The notes beneath the pieces were generated by a model. The model was given only the letters and a program-made list of their open reading frames with translations. It did no database searches and was not told the origin of the DNA. DNA of 64,000 bases from Bryum argenteum. Its lineage: Eukaryota > Streptophyta > Bryopsida > Bryales > Bryaceae. Numbering within the stretch: position 1 is the stretch's first letter; the number at the start of each line of letters is the position of its first letter. The stretch spans positions 554,448 to 618,447 of the forward strand of contig CM073329.1 in the NCBI GenBank assembly GCA_037043015.1, written 5' to 3'. Positions 32,713 to 44,000 of the stretch are shown here, one piece after another. Position numbers and translations under genes: made by a program.

Positions 32713-35700
32713 ATGGCAACGATTCGAGTAGATGCTGGGCGAGCCCCTTTACGTGTACTACCGCAATTTGATGGTCGCATTGTCGTAACTGCTAGAATGT
32801 TGTCTGCAAAGTTCAATTTGGGATTAGATTCGATCTTCCTTGAGGAAGAAGTCATGGATGATGTAGGCAAGTTGTCTTATACTGTGCACATGGAGCCCAT
32901 CGTCGAGAAAGATGTATACTGGATATTACAATCCTCGCAGTATCGTGTTCAGGGTGCTGTCATCCAATCTCATCCGGTAGTTGTAACGTCCGTGTCGGAG
33001 TGCGAGGTCGTCCCGTCATGTGCAACGATGACCCCTATTATCAAGCTAGATGATAGTGATGTTGAGTCTTCAAAAGAGACGGTTGTACCAGCCTTCCAGG
33101 ATTCTCACCTACTAAAGACTAATCAAACTATGTCAGAACACATTCTCCTTCTAAGTCCGAGAGTTTAAGCAAGAAGCCTCCGCGCCCACCATCAATCAAG
33201 GAATCTGTCGGTCTTGCCACATGCATTCGGAATCAGATTCGGGAAGGGGGCCAAGAGCGAACTCGTAGGTTAGATCTAAGTATGTATCGATACTCATTTG
33301 TTGATTCTTGCCGCCCCAAAGATGACGGCAATGTAATTTTCGAGTTTCCGCCCCCACCTCACGGAAGCCAAGACAAACTCGCGAAGAGATCTGTTGGGGA
33401 TGGACAAGCAATACGACGGTCACACATGGTGCCATTTGCGGACTCGAAACATTCAAAACGACCATGGTCTTACGCCCGCATGACTTCTTGTCTTTGGTCA
33501 TTTGCGATGTGAGAATCCAGTGCGGATTTCTTCACGAGGCCGGGCGAGCCGATGAGATAAATGAGAAGTTGTGGGATGGCTTTGCAAAGAAGCCGTTCCT
33601 TGGGAAATGCCTGGACTACGAGTCGACACGATGTGCGCTATATGCAAGGCAAAACCGACTTGTATCTTTGCAATGCTCGCTATCATGTATTATGTCACGG
33701 GTGATACCAATACAACCAGGAGCATGTATCCATATTGGATACCACACTCACCCGGTAGGAGAAGGTACATGTAGGAAGTCCTTAGAGAGCTCCGTGACCA
33801 ATTGTTAAAGGGTGCGCTTGAAAGATCACCGAAGGTCTCACCCTCTGCGATTGCATTGTCTGCAAGCACGGAGTTCCTTGGAGATTACCTATTGAAGAAG
33901 GATGGCGAGTCCCAATCATTCTTAACGGAATCTGAAATGCAGGATGTTATGTTCAAGTTTGAGAGCTTCACGAGTCCCACTATTCGACACAATGTGTCCC
34001 ACTTTGAAGGATGGGAAAGAAGGGCATAATCGATGGAGTGTGCGAATTGAGAGGCACCTCTCGGTGGCCCTATGTGCAGGAGAACAGATTTCCTGGCCAA
34101 GGTAGTAAGACCGACAAGGTGTTCGTCTTCAAAATGTCGGAGATCGGACCGGGATCTGGCGTTGATCTCGTTAAGAGAAATCAACCAGGAGGGGATCGGA
34201 GCATGCATGGGTGATGTTTGATCACGTCAAGCGCATCAAACGGTACACAACTTTTGCCTGCCACATTTACGACTCAGCGTATCGCAAGGTGATGACGATT
34301 GCAATCTGCGATATGATGTCAAAAACCCAAGATGCTCAATCATACCGTGGAGAGGGATCAATCTTTGTCATGGCCGAGCACGGGGTTCACAACGTTAATT
34401 TTCGGGATTCACGGGTCGACGGCCGCGCAGCTAACCGGAATGCTGTTCGAGAGATCTACGGTTCAGGTGATAAGACCGTTCCAATGCCTAATAAGGAACG
34501 CTCATGTCTACTATATTGGACTACTTGCATGCAAAGAGCAACAAACTCTTACATTAAGCCCGAGCTTTGAGACGAGCACAAGCGAATCTGCACCAATCTG
34601 ACGCGCGCACACACCGATGAAGCGGAGTCCCGATACATGGCGATTCGTTCATGGTGGTCTACGAGTGGAGCAGCAAGTGACTCTGACATTCGTGCGCTAG
34701 ACAACTGGTTGGCATGGTGGCACTTTCGATATTGGTAGTGGGGCGGATACATGAACATGGTATGTTCTATCACGTTTCATCATTACTTTTTCGATATTCT
34801 GTCATTTCAACCTGCCTTTAAATTACCGTCCCGTGTTTCCAGTTCACTTACTCCATATTGTCATCTTCTCCAAATTTTTTTTGTTGCGAGGATCTTACAG
34901 AGGAACAAAGGGCGGAGATGCCGATGTGCAACTTGTCAGAGACTGTCCATGCCTCATGGAGCAAGCAATCTGGCAAAGCTTGTGATAACATTTTCGAAGC
35001 TACTATTGAAGACTATTGTCGTGCCTTTGTTGATGCACCGGTACAATGCCTACGATAAAGGTCGAGGATCGTCTTGGTCCCACCAAAGAGGAGTTGCGGT
35101 TCCGTGCGGCAACTTGCTCGCTACTACGATTTGGTAATTTGAAGTCGATATCCGCAATGGACCTAATCCCTGGAGCGGAGAAATTTCTCGGTGGAGCCGC
35201 ATCGTTCGCAGGAGAAGAGATTTTGGATCCACGAAGCGGAGGCTCGATGCCGAACCAGGCTGCGACGACGACTCTCACCGGTTCGACAAGGTCAACTTTT
35301 CGCAACCAAAGACTATGAAGACCGGCAACAAGGTTCGCCTTCAACTCCGATTCGGCTCAAGATAACGGTGACGACGAGCGATGATGACCATGTTGTAGAG
35401 GAGACAACACATGTTCCATCACGACCGGTGGAGCACGTCACGAAGGTTTTGGAAGAGGATCGCCACCAAAGATGTGGCACATTCGCCGCCCGCTTGATGG
35501 GTTCCCGTATTTGTACCGCCATAATTCCCGACTCCAACCGAAAGTGCAATCGTGGGCTTCAAAATGGTGATCGTGCTCCCCGCATACCACGGCGTGAAGC
35601 ATGTCCGCTCTAAGAACAAGAATTATGCACAATTCTTCTATTTTCGTGCGGCACAATGTTGCGAAGTGCGTAGCGGGAAGCGGCGGAGGTGGTTCCCCGA

Positions 35701-36322
35701 TTCGCCCAAGGTTCCACGTATCGGCGGTGTTAAAGGGAACTAACCTCACGACGCGCGAGATTTTGACTTTGGAGGATGCAGGATTCCACCGCAAAGAGAC
35801 CACCTATGCCAAGCGAGAGGCGATTCGGCGATGACATGGCGATTGCCGCGAGTATTGCAAGCATTCCAAAGACCGGAGAAACCCAATAAGTTCTCGAACA
35901 TACGAAGCTCTCGTCCTTGTCGACGCAACGCTACAAAGAGGGTGGCGACTGAGCAATTAAACAAGTGGGAATCGGCAATGCTACTCGATGTCCAGCTGAC
36001 ACGGATTATGTTGGTGCCAAGCCCGGGACTCGGGGCCGTCATTGATTTCATTTCCAAGAAAGGTCCCGATCAAGATGCTCAGAAATACAAGGTCAGCATT
36101 GGTACATTTCCTGAGTGTACTTGCCCTAGCTTTACAAGCATGTACGTCAAGTTCAAGTCACGTGGATCCTATGCAAATTGCAATCACCTGTACTACATTT
36201 ACCGTGTGGTTTGTGGCCTTGATCGTGAGAGAGATCGGTTTGTCCATGCTCCGACTCTTAGTTTCAACGAGATCAAGCGACTTCTCCTAGGTGGAATTGT
36301 CCAATGTGTTCCGCGCACTTGA
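32713..36322 (+). pseudogene. MULE-like transposase with SWIM finger, outer copy (multiply broken)
   Basis: It is homologous to the inner copy along its length. The N-terminal region starts at ATG 32713 and carries IIKLDDSDVESS at the place of the inner SUMO-type tract. FPGQGSKTDKVFVFKMSEIG (34090-34145) matches the inner copy almost word for word. HVKRI, YDSAYRKV, RNAVREIYGSG and WTTCMQR (34220-34540) follow, then EMPMCNLSETVH (34917-34952). The SWIM motif CTCP ... CNH sits at 36118-36186 with a natural end at 36322. Stops and frame changes occur near 33168, 33500, 33775, 34030, 34215, 34570 and 35060, among others. It is far more decayed than the inner copy, as expected for the older insertion. 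It once shared a divergent promoter with the minus-strand gene starting at 16519. Confidence 0.7.
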
Positions 36323-36539
36323 TGCTCTTCTAGAGGTTACGTATGGCAATGTAGAGAGCTTTAATTTGACACTGTGGTTTAAACAACATTCCACATTAAA
36401 AGTAAAATGTTGCGCCTGATTTGATATGGAGTCAGCTTACACCTGACATATATAAATATATATATATCAATATATCGAGCCATACTATTCTATGTCTACA
36501 GAAATACTTCACACCTCTATATTCACATTGAAATTATAC
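36323..36539. other. Intergenic stretch after outer transposase
   Basis: AT-rich, with a (TA)n-like run near 36450-36475; no gene. It separates convergent transposase and ADD-like gene ends. Confidence 0.5.
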
Positions 36540-37123
36540 TCACCAACGGTTACTATTATCTTCACTACATTCCTCTACGGCATCTTCCCAAATGGATGGT
36601 GATAGTGGAGGGTCGTACTTCTTTGCAGTGTCTCGGAACTCTTCCCATGTCTTCGTCAATTCGGTGTACGTGCTGTTGTCACAACTGAAGCACTTCCAAA
36701 TCTCTGCAGAGCGTTGGATCTCTACTAAGTACTCGTCACCTTTGTTGTTCGATACACAACCAGTACACCACACCTTCGGACAAGCTCCACAGCTAATCAT
36801 ATTGTAGTGATGGTCGAAGCACCAACTGCAGTACTCTTCCTTCCCAACCTCATTCTGCCATACGCAAGTGGAACACGAATGGCACCAATTTTGAGAGATC
36901 ATTATATTGAACAGAAACTGTAACATCAGACAACAAGATGTCCACAACACATTCCATTCTGTGACATTCCTACCTTAGTCCACTTCTTCTTTGCGTAGTC
37001 TGCACGGCATTCACAACAGAGACCAACTGCAAGACGGGGGTGCTGCTGAAAGGAAATCTGAAACCTAGTATCCCCACAAGCGGAACAATCGTAGGTTGGA
37101 CCACTGAGGGTGACCGAAGCCAT
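36540..37123 (-). CDS. ADD/PHD-like double zinc-finger protein (154 aa, two exons)
   Basis: Exon 1 is 37123-36974 and exon 2 is 36854-36540, with GT-AG borders and an in-frame join. Exon 1 has CSAC and CCEC pairs around HPRLAVG, a GATA-like finger. Exon 2 has CSWC, CGAC, VWCTGC and WKCFSC, an imperfect PHD finger. This order is that of ADD domains. The C-terminal 30 residues are acidic and end at TGA 36540. The whole frame is intact. Its closest partner in the window is the broken copy at 38530-38931 (shared HPRLxVG and NKGD). Reading of histone H3 tails or use as a transposition accessory factor are inferences. Confidence 0.65.
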
Positions 37124-37296
37124 ACTAAAGAATCCCAGCGTTCTAGCACCAAGAGCACACAGAAATGAACATTCCGTGGCCACTCTATATACTTATGTAA
37201 TATGATCTCTCAACCACTCGTTTGTCAACCACTCCTTTGTCAGACAATATCTATTTGTCAGTAGATCATAATCTCCCACGAAGATTTCTAGAATTT

Positions 37297-37490
37297 ACAA
37301 GTGCGCTACGTCCAAAGCCTTGTATGCCGGCCCCACCAACACGCGCTAGGTCCACCGCGCCGGCCCCACCAACAAGCGCTACATACATCGCGTTGTGCGC
37401 CGGCCCCACCAACAAGCGCTACGTCCATGGCGTTGTGCGCCGGCCCCACAAACATGCGCTACGTCCATCGCCTTGTGCGTCGGTCCCACA
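37297..37490 (+). repeat. 39-bp tandem repeat (GCGCTACGTCCATGGCGTTG...)
   Basis: About five units contain GCGCTACGTCCA and CGCCGGCCCCACCAACA. The first two are shortened. The ORFs across it on both strands are repeat-driven. Confidence 0.85.
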
Positions 37491-37920
37491 ATGGGCTTCG
37501 CCGGAGCAAGCTTAGGGTCCGCCGGTGTCATAGATGGTGAGCCGGCGCCGGTGGGATCCACATTTGGGTGCTCCCCGTACTTTGCCGGCCCATGACCACT
37601 CGCGGCGGGTGCTGGGCTGGTGGCAGTAGACACATGGAGGTGCCGGCGGTGCATGCTCGGCCCCCCTTTCACGGCCACTGCAGGCACTTTGCTGCGCAGC
37701 CGGCCATTGCCGAGACTTAAGCAACACCTCCTTATGGATGCCGGGACTTATGATGTGCTCGGTCTTGCTTAAATGCCAAACTCTACTGACGTCTAGCACA
37801 TGCTAATATTGGCCGGGTAGGCGCGTGCCAAGGCAGAAACATGTGCGTCCAAAAATGCTTTCATTGTGTCCGTAATTTACACGCAATTGAAAATATGGTA
37901 ACGCAAAGTGTGGTGCTGTG

Positions 37921-38151
37921 GCAATACAGTTTGAGCAGCTGTATCATGACATGAGAGCATTGGGACTTATTGTACCCACTGAGGCTAGCATTCCCAAGTT
38001 CATAAGCGGCGTTATCAGACCTTCACAGTATCCCGAATTCTTCTACTAGGAAGGAGCTGCTAACTTCCTCCCTGCCATCTTGAAATACAAGCCTCTTGAA
38101 AATCATCTCGATTTTCCGAAATACTTACCATCCCCATTCAGTATCCTCCAG
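37921..38151 (+). pseudogene. Fragment of an unrecognised protein-coding exon
   Basis: A frame reading QFEQLYHDMRALGL, then PKFISGVIRPSQYPEFF, a TAG (38047-38049), and FLPAILKYKPLENHLDFPKY, stops at a GT donor (38152). An acceptor-like TACAG precedes it at 37929. Composition and length look like a genuine exon with one nonsense change. It has no partner exons nearby and no homologue elsewhere in the window. It could be a host gene piece captured by the outer MULE. Family not recognised. Confidence 0.4.
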
Positions 38152-38189
38152 GTACCGTCATTCTTCTTCTGGAAATTCTTAAGCAGTCA

Positions 38190-38480
38190 CGCAAGGGTCC
38201 TCGCAGTGCCGAAGTCTGTAATATGTATTTCAAAATTCTAGCACATTCAAAGCCAACACACATTCCATAAGTAAGCCGTGACCTTACAACTACTATTACT
38301 ATCAAACAGAAAAGCCGCGGTGGACTTGAACTTCACAAAGATCGGGTCAGCAAGTCATGAGGAGTCCTCGGCAATGTCAAGATCGAAACTTGTATTTAGA
38401 AACCGAGCACATTCACAAACCAACTCTCATTTCAAATGTGAGTTGTAGCAATCCAACCGCTATAACTATCAAACCGCTAC
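38190..38480 (+). repeat. Diverged direct duplication of about 165 bp
   Basis: Two stretches (about 38190-38310 and 38355-38480) share CTCGGCAATGTCAAGA-like, ATTTnnAAAnnnnAGCACATTCA and ACTATCAAAC blocks in the same order. Confidence 0.5.
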
Positions 38481-38529
38481 TCGTAGTTGGAATCACTATC
38501 GTAGTCATTCTTCGCTGCGATCACGATCA

Positions 38530-38931
38530 CACCAAGTGAATTCCAAGAAATCCTCACAAATCGTCTGCAGAGGCACTATCTCATACTTGTTGCAGCTGAA
38601 GCACCCCCAATTCTTGCCCGTCATGTCCTTCGTAGTCGTCGTCTCCCTTGTTCCGTGCGATACACCCCTACACACCACGCCTTGTTACAATAATCACACG
38701 GGATCACAAATGAATTCCCCACACCAATTGCATTGCTCATCATCGCATCGAGCGCGTTCTTCGTGAATACAACGTCATCCAACACAAGTTTGCACGAAAT
38801 GCATATGCCAACACCGAGACGAGGATGCTCCAACAAACAAGCACGGATTTTTTTCCCCACAGCGTCGGTGCAAGAATACAAATACAAGGGATCGAAATCG
38901 GCCGAATGCCCCGCCATTTGATCTACAACAG
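38530..38931 (-). pseudogene. Broken ADD/PHD-like finger gene
   Basis: The frame starting MAGHSADFDPL (about 38925) runs through HPRLGVGICISC, CDYC and KAWCVG, matching the intact copy at 36540-37123. Right after KAWCVG an extra G shifts the frame. The matching continuation (CIARNKGDD) is in the next frame, and GCFSC in a third. Thus at least two frameshifts. The intron seen in the intact copy is not obvious here. Confidence 0.55.
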
Positions 38932-39164
38932 CAAGAGTAAGAATTTTCGAATGAGAGATGGCCAACGACTTGCTTTGAGATGGTTGCAAACCTGCTCTTC
39001 CATTCTTGTATATACCAAGAGGGCCCCGGATTTCATTGATCTCACTTCGGAGTCCCATCCAACCTCACCAACCCATCTTCACATCACACGGGGCCGCCGA
39101 CCGGGAGCGGCAAAGACGGCAGCTTTTTGCGAATACCCTCGAAGGCACCGACATTCCTCCAACG

Positions 39165-39690
39165 AATTGGAATCCGACACTTCACAGCACCGACACAACA
39201 CCGACACAATTTCGCATGACAATGGACATAAAATCTCAGAGCAACATCGCACATTTTCACGAGGTCGGCAGGGACTCAAATCACTCGAGCATCCTTCTCC
39301 ATCAGTACCCGCAATCACAATGACCACCAACATGGCACAGTTAAGTGGGACGTATTCACCGACACTCCGACACTCCTTATCACTTGACCCATCCCCTCTC
39401 ATGAAGTTCAACATCACAACGAATTAGAATCCGACACTTCACAGCACCGACACAATTTCGCATGACAATGGACATAAAATCTCAGTGCAACACTGCATTC
39501 TCTTACATTTTCACGAGGTCGGCAGGGACTCAAATCACTCGAGCATCATTTCCTTCCATCTGTACCCGCAATCACAATAAGCACCAACATGGCACAGTTA
39601 AGTGGGACGTTTTCACCGACACTCCGACACTCCGACACTCCTTATCACTTGACCCATCCCCTCTCATGAGGTTCAACATTACAATGAGCA
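39165..39690 (+). repeat. Tandem duplication of about 260 bp
   Basis: The block CACAGCACCGACACAA ... CATCCCCTCTCATGA(A/G)GTTCAACAT occurs at about 39180-39420 and again at about 39436-39690. The copies differ by small indels, including an extra CTCCGACA. The ORFs here are parts of this repeat. Confidence 0.8.
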
Positions 39691-39991
39691 CCGACATCTT
39701 GTTCCAAGACCATGCTCTTTACTTCACCAACGTCACGGTACATGGGGCGTGTTCACTGGCCGGCCGGTTTGATAATCGAGATTGATTTTTTAGACACGAT
39801 GATGCTGGGACCGGCCTCCACACGGAAAATAAGAAATTTGTTTCAGCTCCAATTCACCATTTTAGGGGTGCCGAGTGTGAGCTTGTCGGTAGACTGTATA
39901 ACTTGAAAAATTCACGCAGTGCCATCCACTGTCATGCAGCCCTCAAAATCATGCTCGGCCTTAAAGGGTCGATAGGCAAACAGCTGATTCA

Positions 39992-40476
39992 GGGCCGATT
40001 CACACCTAGGGGTCGGGCCAAGTTTTCTTGGGGCCAATTGCTTGAAATTTCAGCCCGTTTTTGGGATGGGGCCGGCCTCATGTCCTCATTATAATATGAT
40101 TAGAATGGGGGCTGATTTTCCCATATGTAATGGCCTTCGGGCCAAAAAGCCTGGCCAATTCAATAAAGTCCAAAAAAATTCAGCACTTCTCAAAAAATGG
40201 ACGGATTTGATTTGGTGAAAAAAAAATTTTAAAAATAATAAAAGGTTTTTTTAGACAAATCTGACATTGGCTTTCCATTCTCGATGCACCCAATTCACCG
40301 AGCTCAGGCCATGTCAGAACTTGCATTTCTTGATTAAAAAATTTCTGCCACCAAATTGGCCCGGCCTTTAGGTGTAAGGGGGTTGAGCCTAATTTTTGCC
40401 TTTCGGCCAATCACGAGTGAGGATTTCAGCCCTCAAACGGGCTGAATTGGCCCGTCCCCTAGGTGTAAATCGGCCC
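39992..40476 (+). mobile_element. MITE, PIF/Harbinger-like (485 bp)
   Basis: Left end GGGCCGATTCACACCTAGGG and right end CCCTAGGTGTAAATCGGCCC form terminal inverted repeats of at least 30 bp with two mismatches. A 3-bp direct repeat TCA flanks them (39989-39991, 40477-40479). A GGGCC start and 3-bp duplication fit the Tourist/PIF-Harbinger group. No ORF inside. Confidence 0.75.
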
Positions 40477-40700
40477 TCATGGAGGCAATTTACCACGGAT
40501 GTAGGGTCTGGATTCGAATTTAAACCTTAAAACTGTGGCGTTTTGACAATTGGTCTAAATTCCAATTCCAATTCTCCACGGTTGTAGGGTCTAAATTGTT
40601 ATGTACCGGCACCATTCCCACGGTTATAGGGGTACACTCATACAAATTTTGTTCGAATAAAATCATTTTATATTCACTTTTGGACCTGAATATTCCCTCG
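40477..40700. other. Right subterminal region of outer MULE with CCACGG repeats
   Basis: Three copies of CCACGG(A/T)TnTAGGG lie at 40493, 40576 and 40617, followed by AnnTnTAAATT-type sequence. Related CCGTGG motifs in opposite orientation lie in the left arm (2766, 2783). They may be transposase-binding sites; that is inference. Confidence 0.5.
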
Positions 40701-40755
40701 AAATCTGCTCAATGAGCGTAAAAATCTGCTCACCGCTCACCGCTCACCGCTCGCA
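40701..40755 (-). repeat. Right terminal inverted repeat region of outer MULE
   Basis: AAATCTGCTCAATGAGC followed by CTCACCGCTCACCGCTCACC and GCTCGCA. It is the inverse of the 2624-2692 pattern. Confidence 0.75.
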
Positions 40756-40769
40756 CCGTAATCACATTG

Positions 40770-40779
40770 CTTCCCACAG
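40770..40779 (+). repeat. Right target-site duplication of the outer MULE
   Basis: Second copy of CTTCCCACAG. From 40780 the copia leader resumes. Confidence 0.6.
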
Positions 40780-41072
40780 ATAGCACAAAATACCGCAACA
40801 TTGCAGACAAAGCAGCGGCTTCTCGTGGACAGCTCCGATCTTTCCGGACAGCGCCGGAAATACTACACTTCGGCCCGAGCTCCAGTACTTGTTAGCAGCT
40901 CCTTGTCGACAACCCCGACCTTCCCGGACAGTGCGGATACCCCACACTCGAGTCCTAACCTCAGCGTTTTCATAAGCGGCACCTCGTTGACAGCCCCGAC
41001 AGTTCCGGACAGTGCCGGAACCACCACTTCACGCCGGAACTTCACCAGTGCCTCATGCTGAATCCGGTTATC

Positions 41073-44000
41073 ATGGCTACCTTGCGTGAGACGCGTACCC
41101 AGACCTTGATGTTCGATCCGCTCGCACCAGATGGCACGAACTTTCTCGAATGGAACAGCGACGTCACGACGTACTTGTGCGCGGAGGAGTTGGACGGCGC
41201 GCTTGATCGAGTGACAGCAGCAGAGATGACCACGAAGTGGCGATACCAAGCGCTCATGCTCATCAAACGCCACCTCGATCCTTCACTCCGCCAACAGTAC
41301 ATAGAGTGTCAGGACCCCGCGGATCTCTAGCATCAGCTCCAAGAACGCTTCCGTCACGGTACGAGCCTATTACTCCCACAAGCTCATAGCGAATGGATGA
41401 ATCTCCGCGTCTTGGATTTCCCTAACATGCAGGGCTTTAACGCCGAACTCCACCGAATCGCCGCGCAACTCCGAATGTGTGGGGACCGTGTCACTGATGC
41501 GGAGCTAATCGACAAGACACTGTCCACGTTCCCGCCGGCCACTGCGATTCTGTCACAGCAATACAGGAACATGAGGTTCACGACGCATTCCGAACTCATG
41601 TCATACCTACTGATGGCCGAGAAGCAGCAGGTGATTTTACTCAAGAATGCGGAGTCCCGCCCTGCCCGCGAAATTCACAGTACGGAGCCAACACCGACGC
41701 CCCAGGCCGCGGTTACTCCCGTGCCGATACCAGTCAGCGCCACCGCCACGACTAACAGCGATCGAGAGACCCACAGCACGGAGGCCGCGAAGCGCAACCC
41801 GCCTGGACACGGTGGTCGAGGAGGAGGCCGCGGTCGAGACTCCCGAGGTGAGCACTATCGAAACTATTACCGTGACAACCGCAGGGACGGGCACCGGAGT
41901 GACAACCGTGATCGTGATTCAACCCAGAGGTACTCACATGACTCTAGGCCAAACTCTCACTATGAGAGAGATGGCCAGTCCAGTAGGTCATCAAAATCTG
42001 ATCACGGTCCCGGTCCGTGTCATAAGTGCGGGCGTCACGGGCATTTTGCCCGGGAATGTCGTACCGCACCTTACTTCGTCGACATGTACCAAGAATTACG
42101 AAAACTAAAGGAGGAGAAGAGGGAAGTGCACACCCTCGATGCTCCCTCCTTTAGCAACGTCGACCTTGAGAATTATATGACACAGTTAAGTCCTGACATT
42201 GTGTCAAATCCGAGTTTTGCACTGCTTGATAGTGCATCTACTCACACAATCTTAAGGAGTCCCGTCTTCTTTGAGTCCTCATGTATGCGCGGACCCTGGC
42301 AAGAGTGCAAGGTACTCACTATCGCCGGAAGCCGGAACTTCAAGTTCCGGGAGGGCCGGGCAATGATTGAATTGCCCGGGGGATTCCCCCTCGTATGTGA
42401 CCGGGCCATGTATGCCCCTGACGCACCCCGGAGCTTGATCAGCTACTGGGACTTGCGCAAAAACGGGATCCATATCTCCACCTCAGTGGAAGATAATGAT
42501 GGCACGGAGGTGCTAAAACTCCAACCCAAAACGGGCGCCCCAATAGAAGTGAGAGCAACCACGACAGGACTCTACCCACTACACGTGAAGGTGCCTACCT
42601 CGACTCAACTCGAGTGCCACTTCACTGCGTTGCCTCGGGCGCAACTTTGGCACCGGAGATTCGGTCACCCCGGCACCACCATACTACGCCGAATGCTACC
42701 GATCCTCAAAGGTCACCCGTTGAGCACAAGTGATGCGGACAAGGCGCCAGACTGTGTTGCTTGCATCCAAGGCAAGTACTCCAAGCACCCAGCGAAGTGG
42801 AAGCTCCCCACCGAACTCCCACAACCGCTGGAGCGTCTACACGGGGACATCTGTGGACCGATCAACCCTCAATCGGGTCAGTTCTCATACTTTCTGGTCC
42901 TCGTAGATGCTTCTGGTAGCCACGCCGAGGTGTCATTGTTGACAACTCGTAACATGGCGTTTCCCAAACTCCTAGCCATGCTCATTAAGTTTAGAGTACA
43001 CTTCCCTGATAAACCAATAAAAACTTTGAGGATGGATAACGCCATGGAATTCCGCTCACATTCATTTGAGGACTATTGTACGGCGTCCGGAATCGCACTT
43101 ACATATGCGGTTCCGTACGAACACGCACAGAACGGCCTTGCTGAGGCCTACATTAAGAAGATTCAATTAGTTGCTAGACCCTTGCTTATCCATGCTAATC
43201 TTCCCTCAACCATGTGGGGACATGCAGTCTTGCATGCCGCCACGTTGCTTAGGTTCCGCCCAACACTAATCAATTCTCAAACGCCCTTAGAACTGATCTC
43301 GGGAAGGACCCCAAACGTAAGACACTTGCGTGTCTTCGGGTGCCAAGTATTCATACCGGCACCCGAACCTCAAGTCAAAACAATTAGCGTCCATCGAATT
43401 GAAGGTGTGTACGTGGGCTTTGACAGCCCAAGTATCATTCGCTACTTAGATCCCAAAACCGGGGCCCTTCACAAGGCCCGGTTTGAGAATTGCCGTTTCA
43501 TAGAACATGTCTTCCCCTCGGTTCCCAACCAAGGAGAAAACAAGCCTCTTCTCTTCCGTGCCACCCAGAGTTTCACAATGAACCCAGACCCTAGAACCGC
43601 AATTTCTGAGACCGAAGTCCAGAAATTGCTCCAGCTTCAAAGTATCGCCAGTCGGGTGCCGGACGGATTTGACTCCGGCCCCAGAATCTTACGTAACCCC
43701 ATCCCGGGCGCCGAAAATCCCAAACCGGCACCCGGAATGAAACCGGTCAAGGAAACCAACACCCAAGGTCCTAATAACGCCAAAACCCCGAAGCAGCATA
43801 AACCACCCAAGGCACCCACAGCAAAACGAGCCAAGATCGCTAATGGTAGTGGTTCCCTTGAAAATCCAGCCGGTCCTTCATCACATGTAGAAGCCCCACC
43901 ACCCACAGAACTGCATTTTTCTCAACCTGAAGAGTTGAACCTCATGATAGGGCCCGATCACCCAGTTGAGGTGATGGGATTAAACCAAGGCCACTACACC

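Larger units (their letters stand above)
2610..40769 (+). mobile_element. Outer MULE-like DNA transposon, about 38 kb including an inner element
   Basis: The left end carries TGCGAGCAGTGAGC (2624) and the right end its inverted relative (GCTCACCGCTCGCA, to 40755). Both arms continue with a shared inverted block, GCTCATTGAGCAGATTT (left 2673-2689, right arm 40701-40717 inverted). A 10-bp direct repeat flanks it symmetrically (2600-2609, 40770-40779). It splits the copia 5' leader. It carries ADD-like finger genes, a ParB-methyltransferase-like gene (minus strand) and a decayed MULE/SWIM transposase (plus strand). Without the inner element (17027-32529) it would be about 22.6 kb, long for a MULE but internally coherent. 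Confidence 0.75.

Noticed and set aside
36436..36476. ATATAT run as an origin or promoter
   Set aside because: A simple AT repeat without any further signal.
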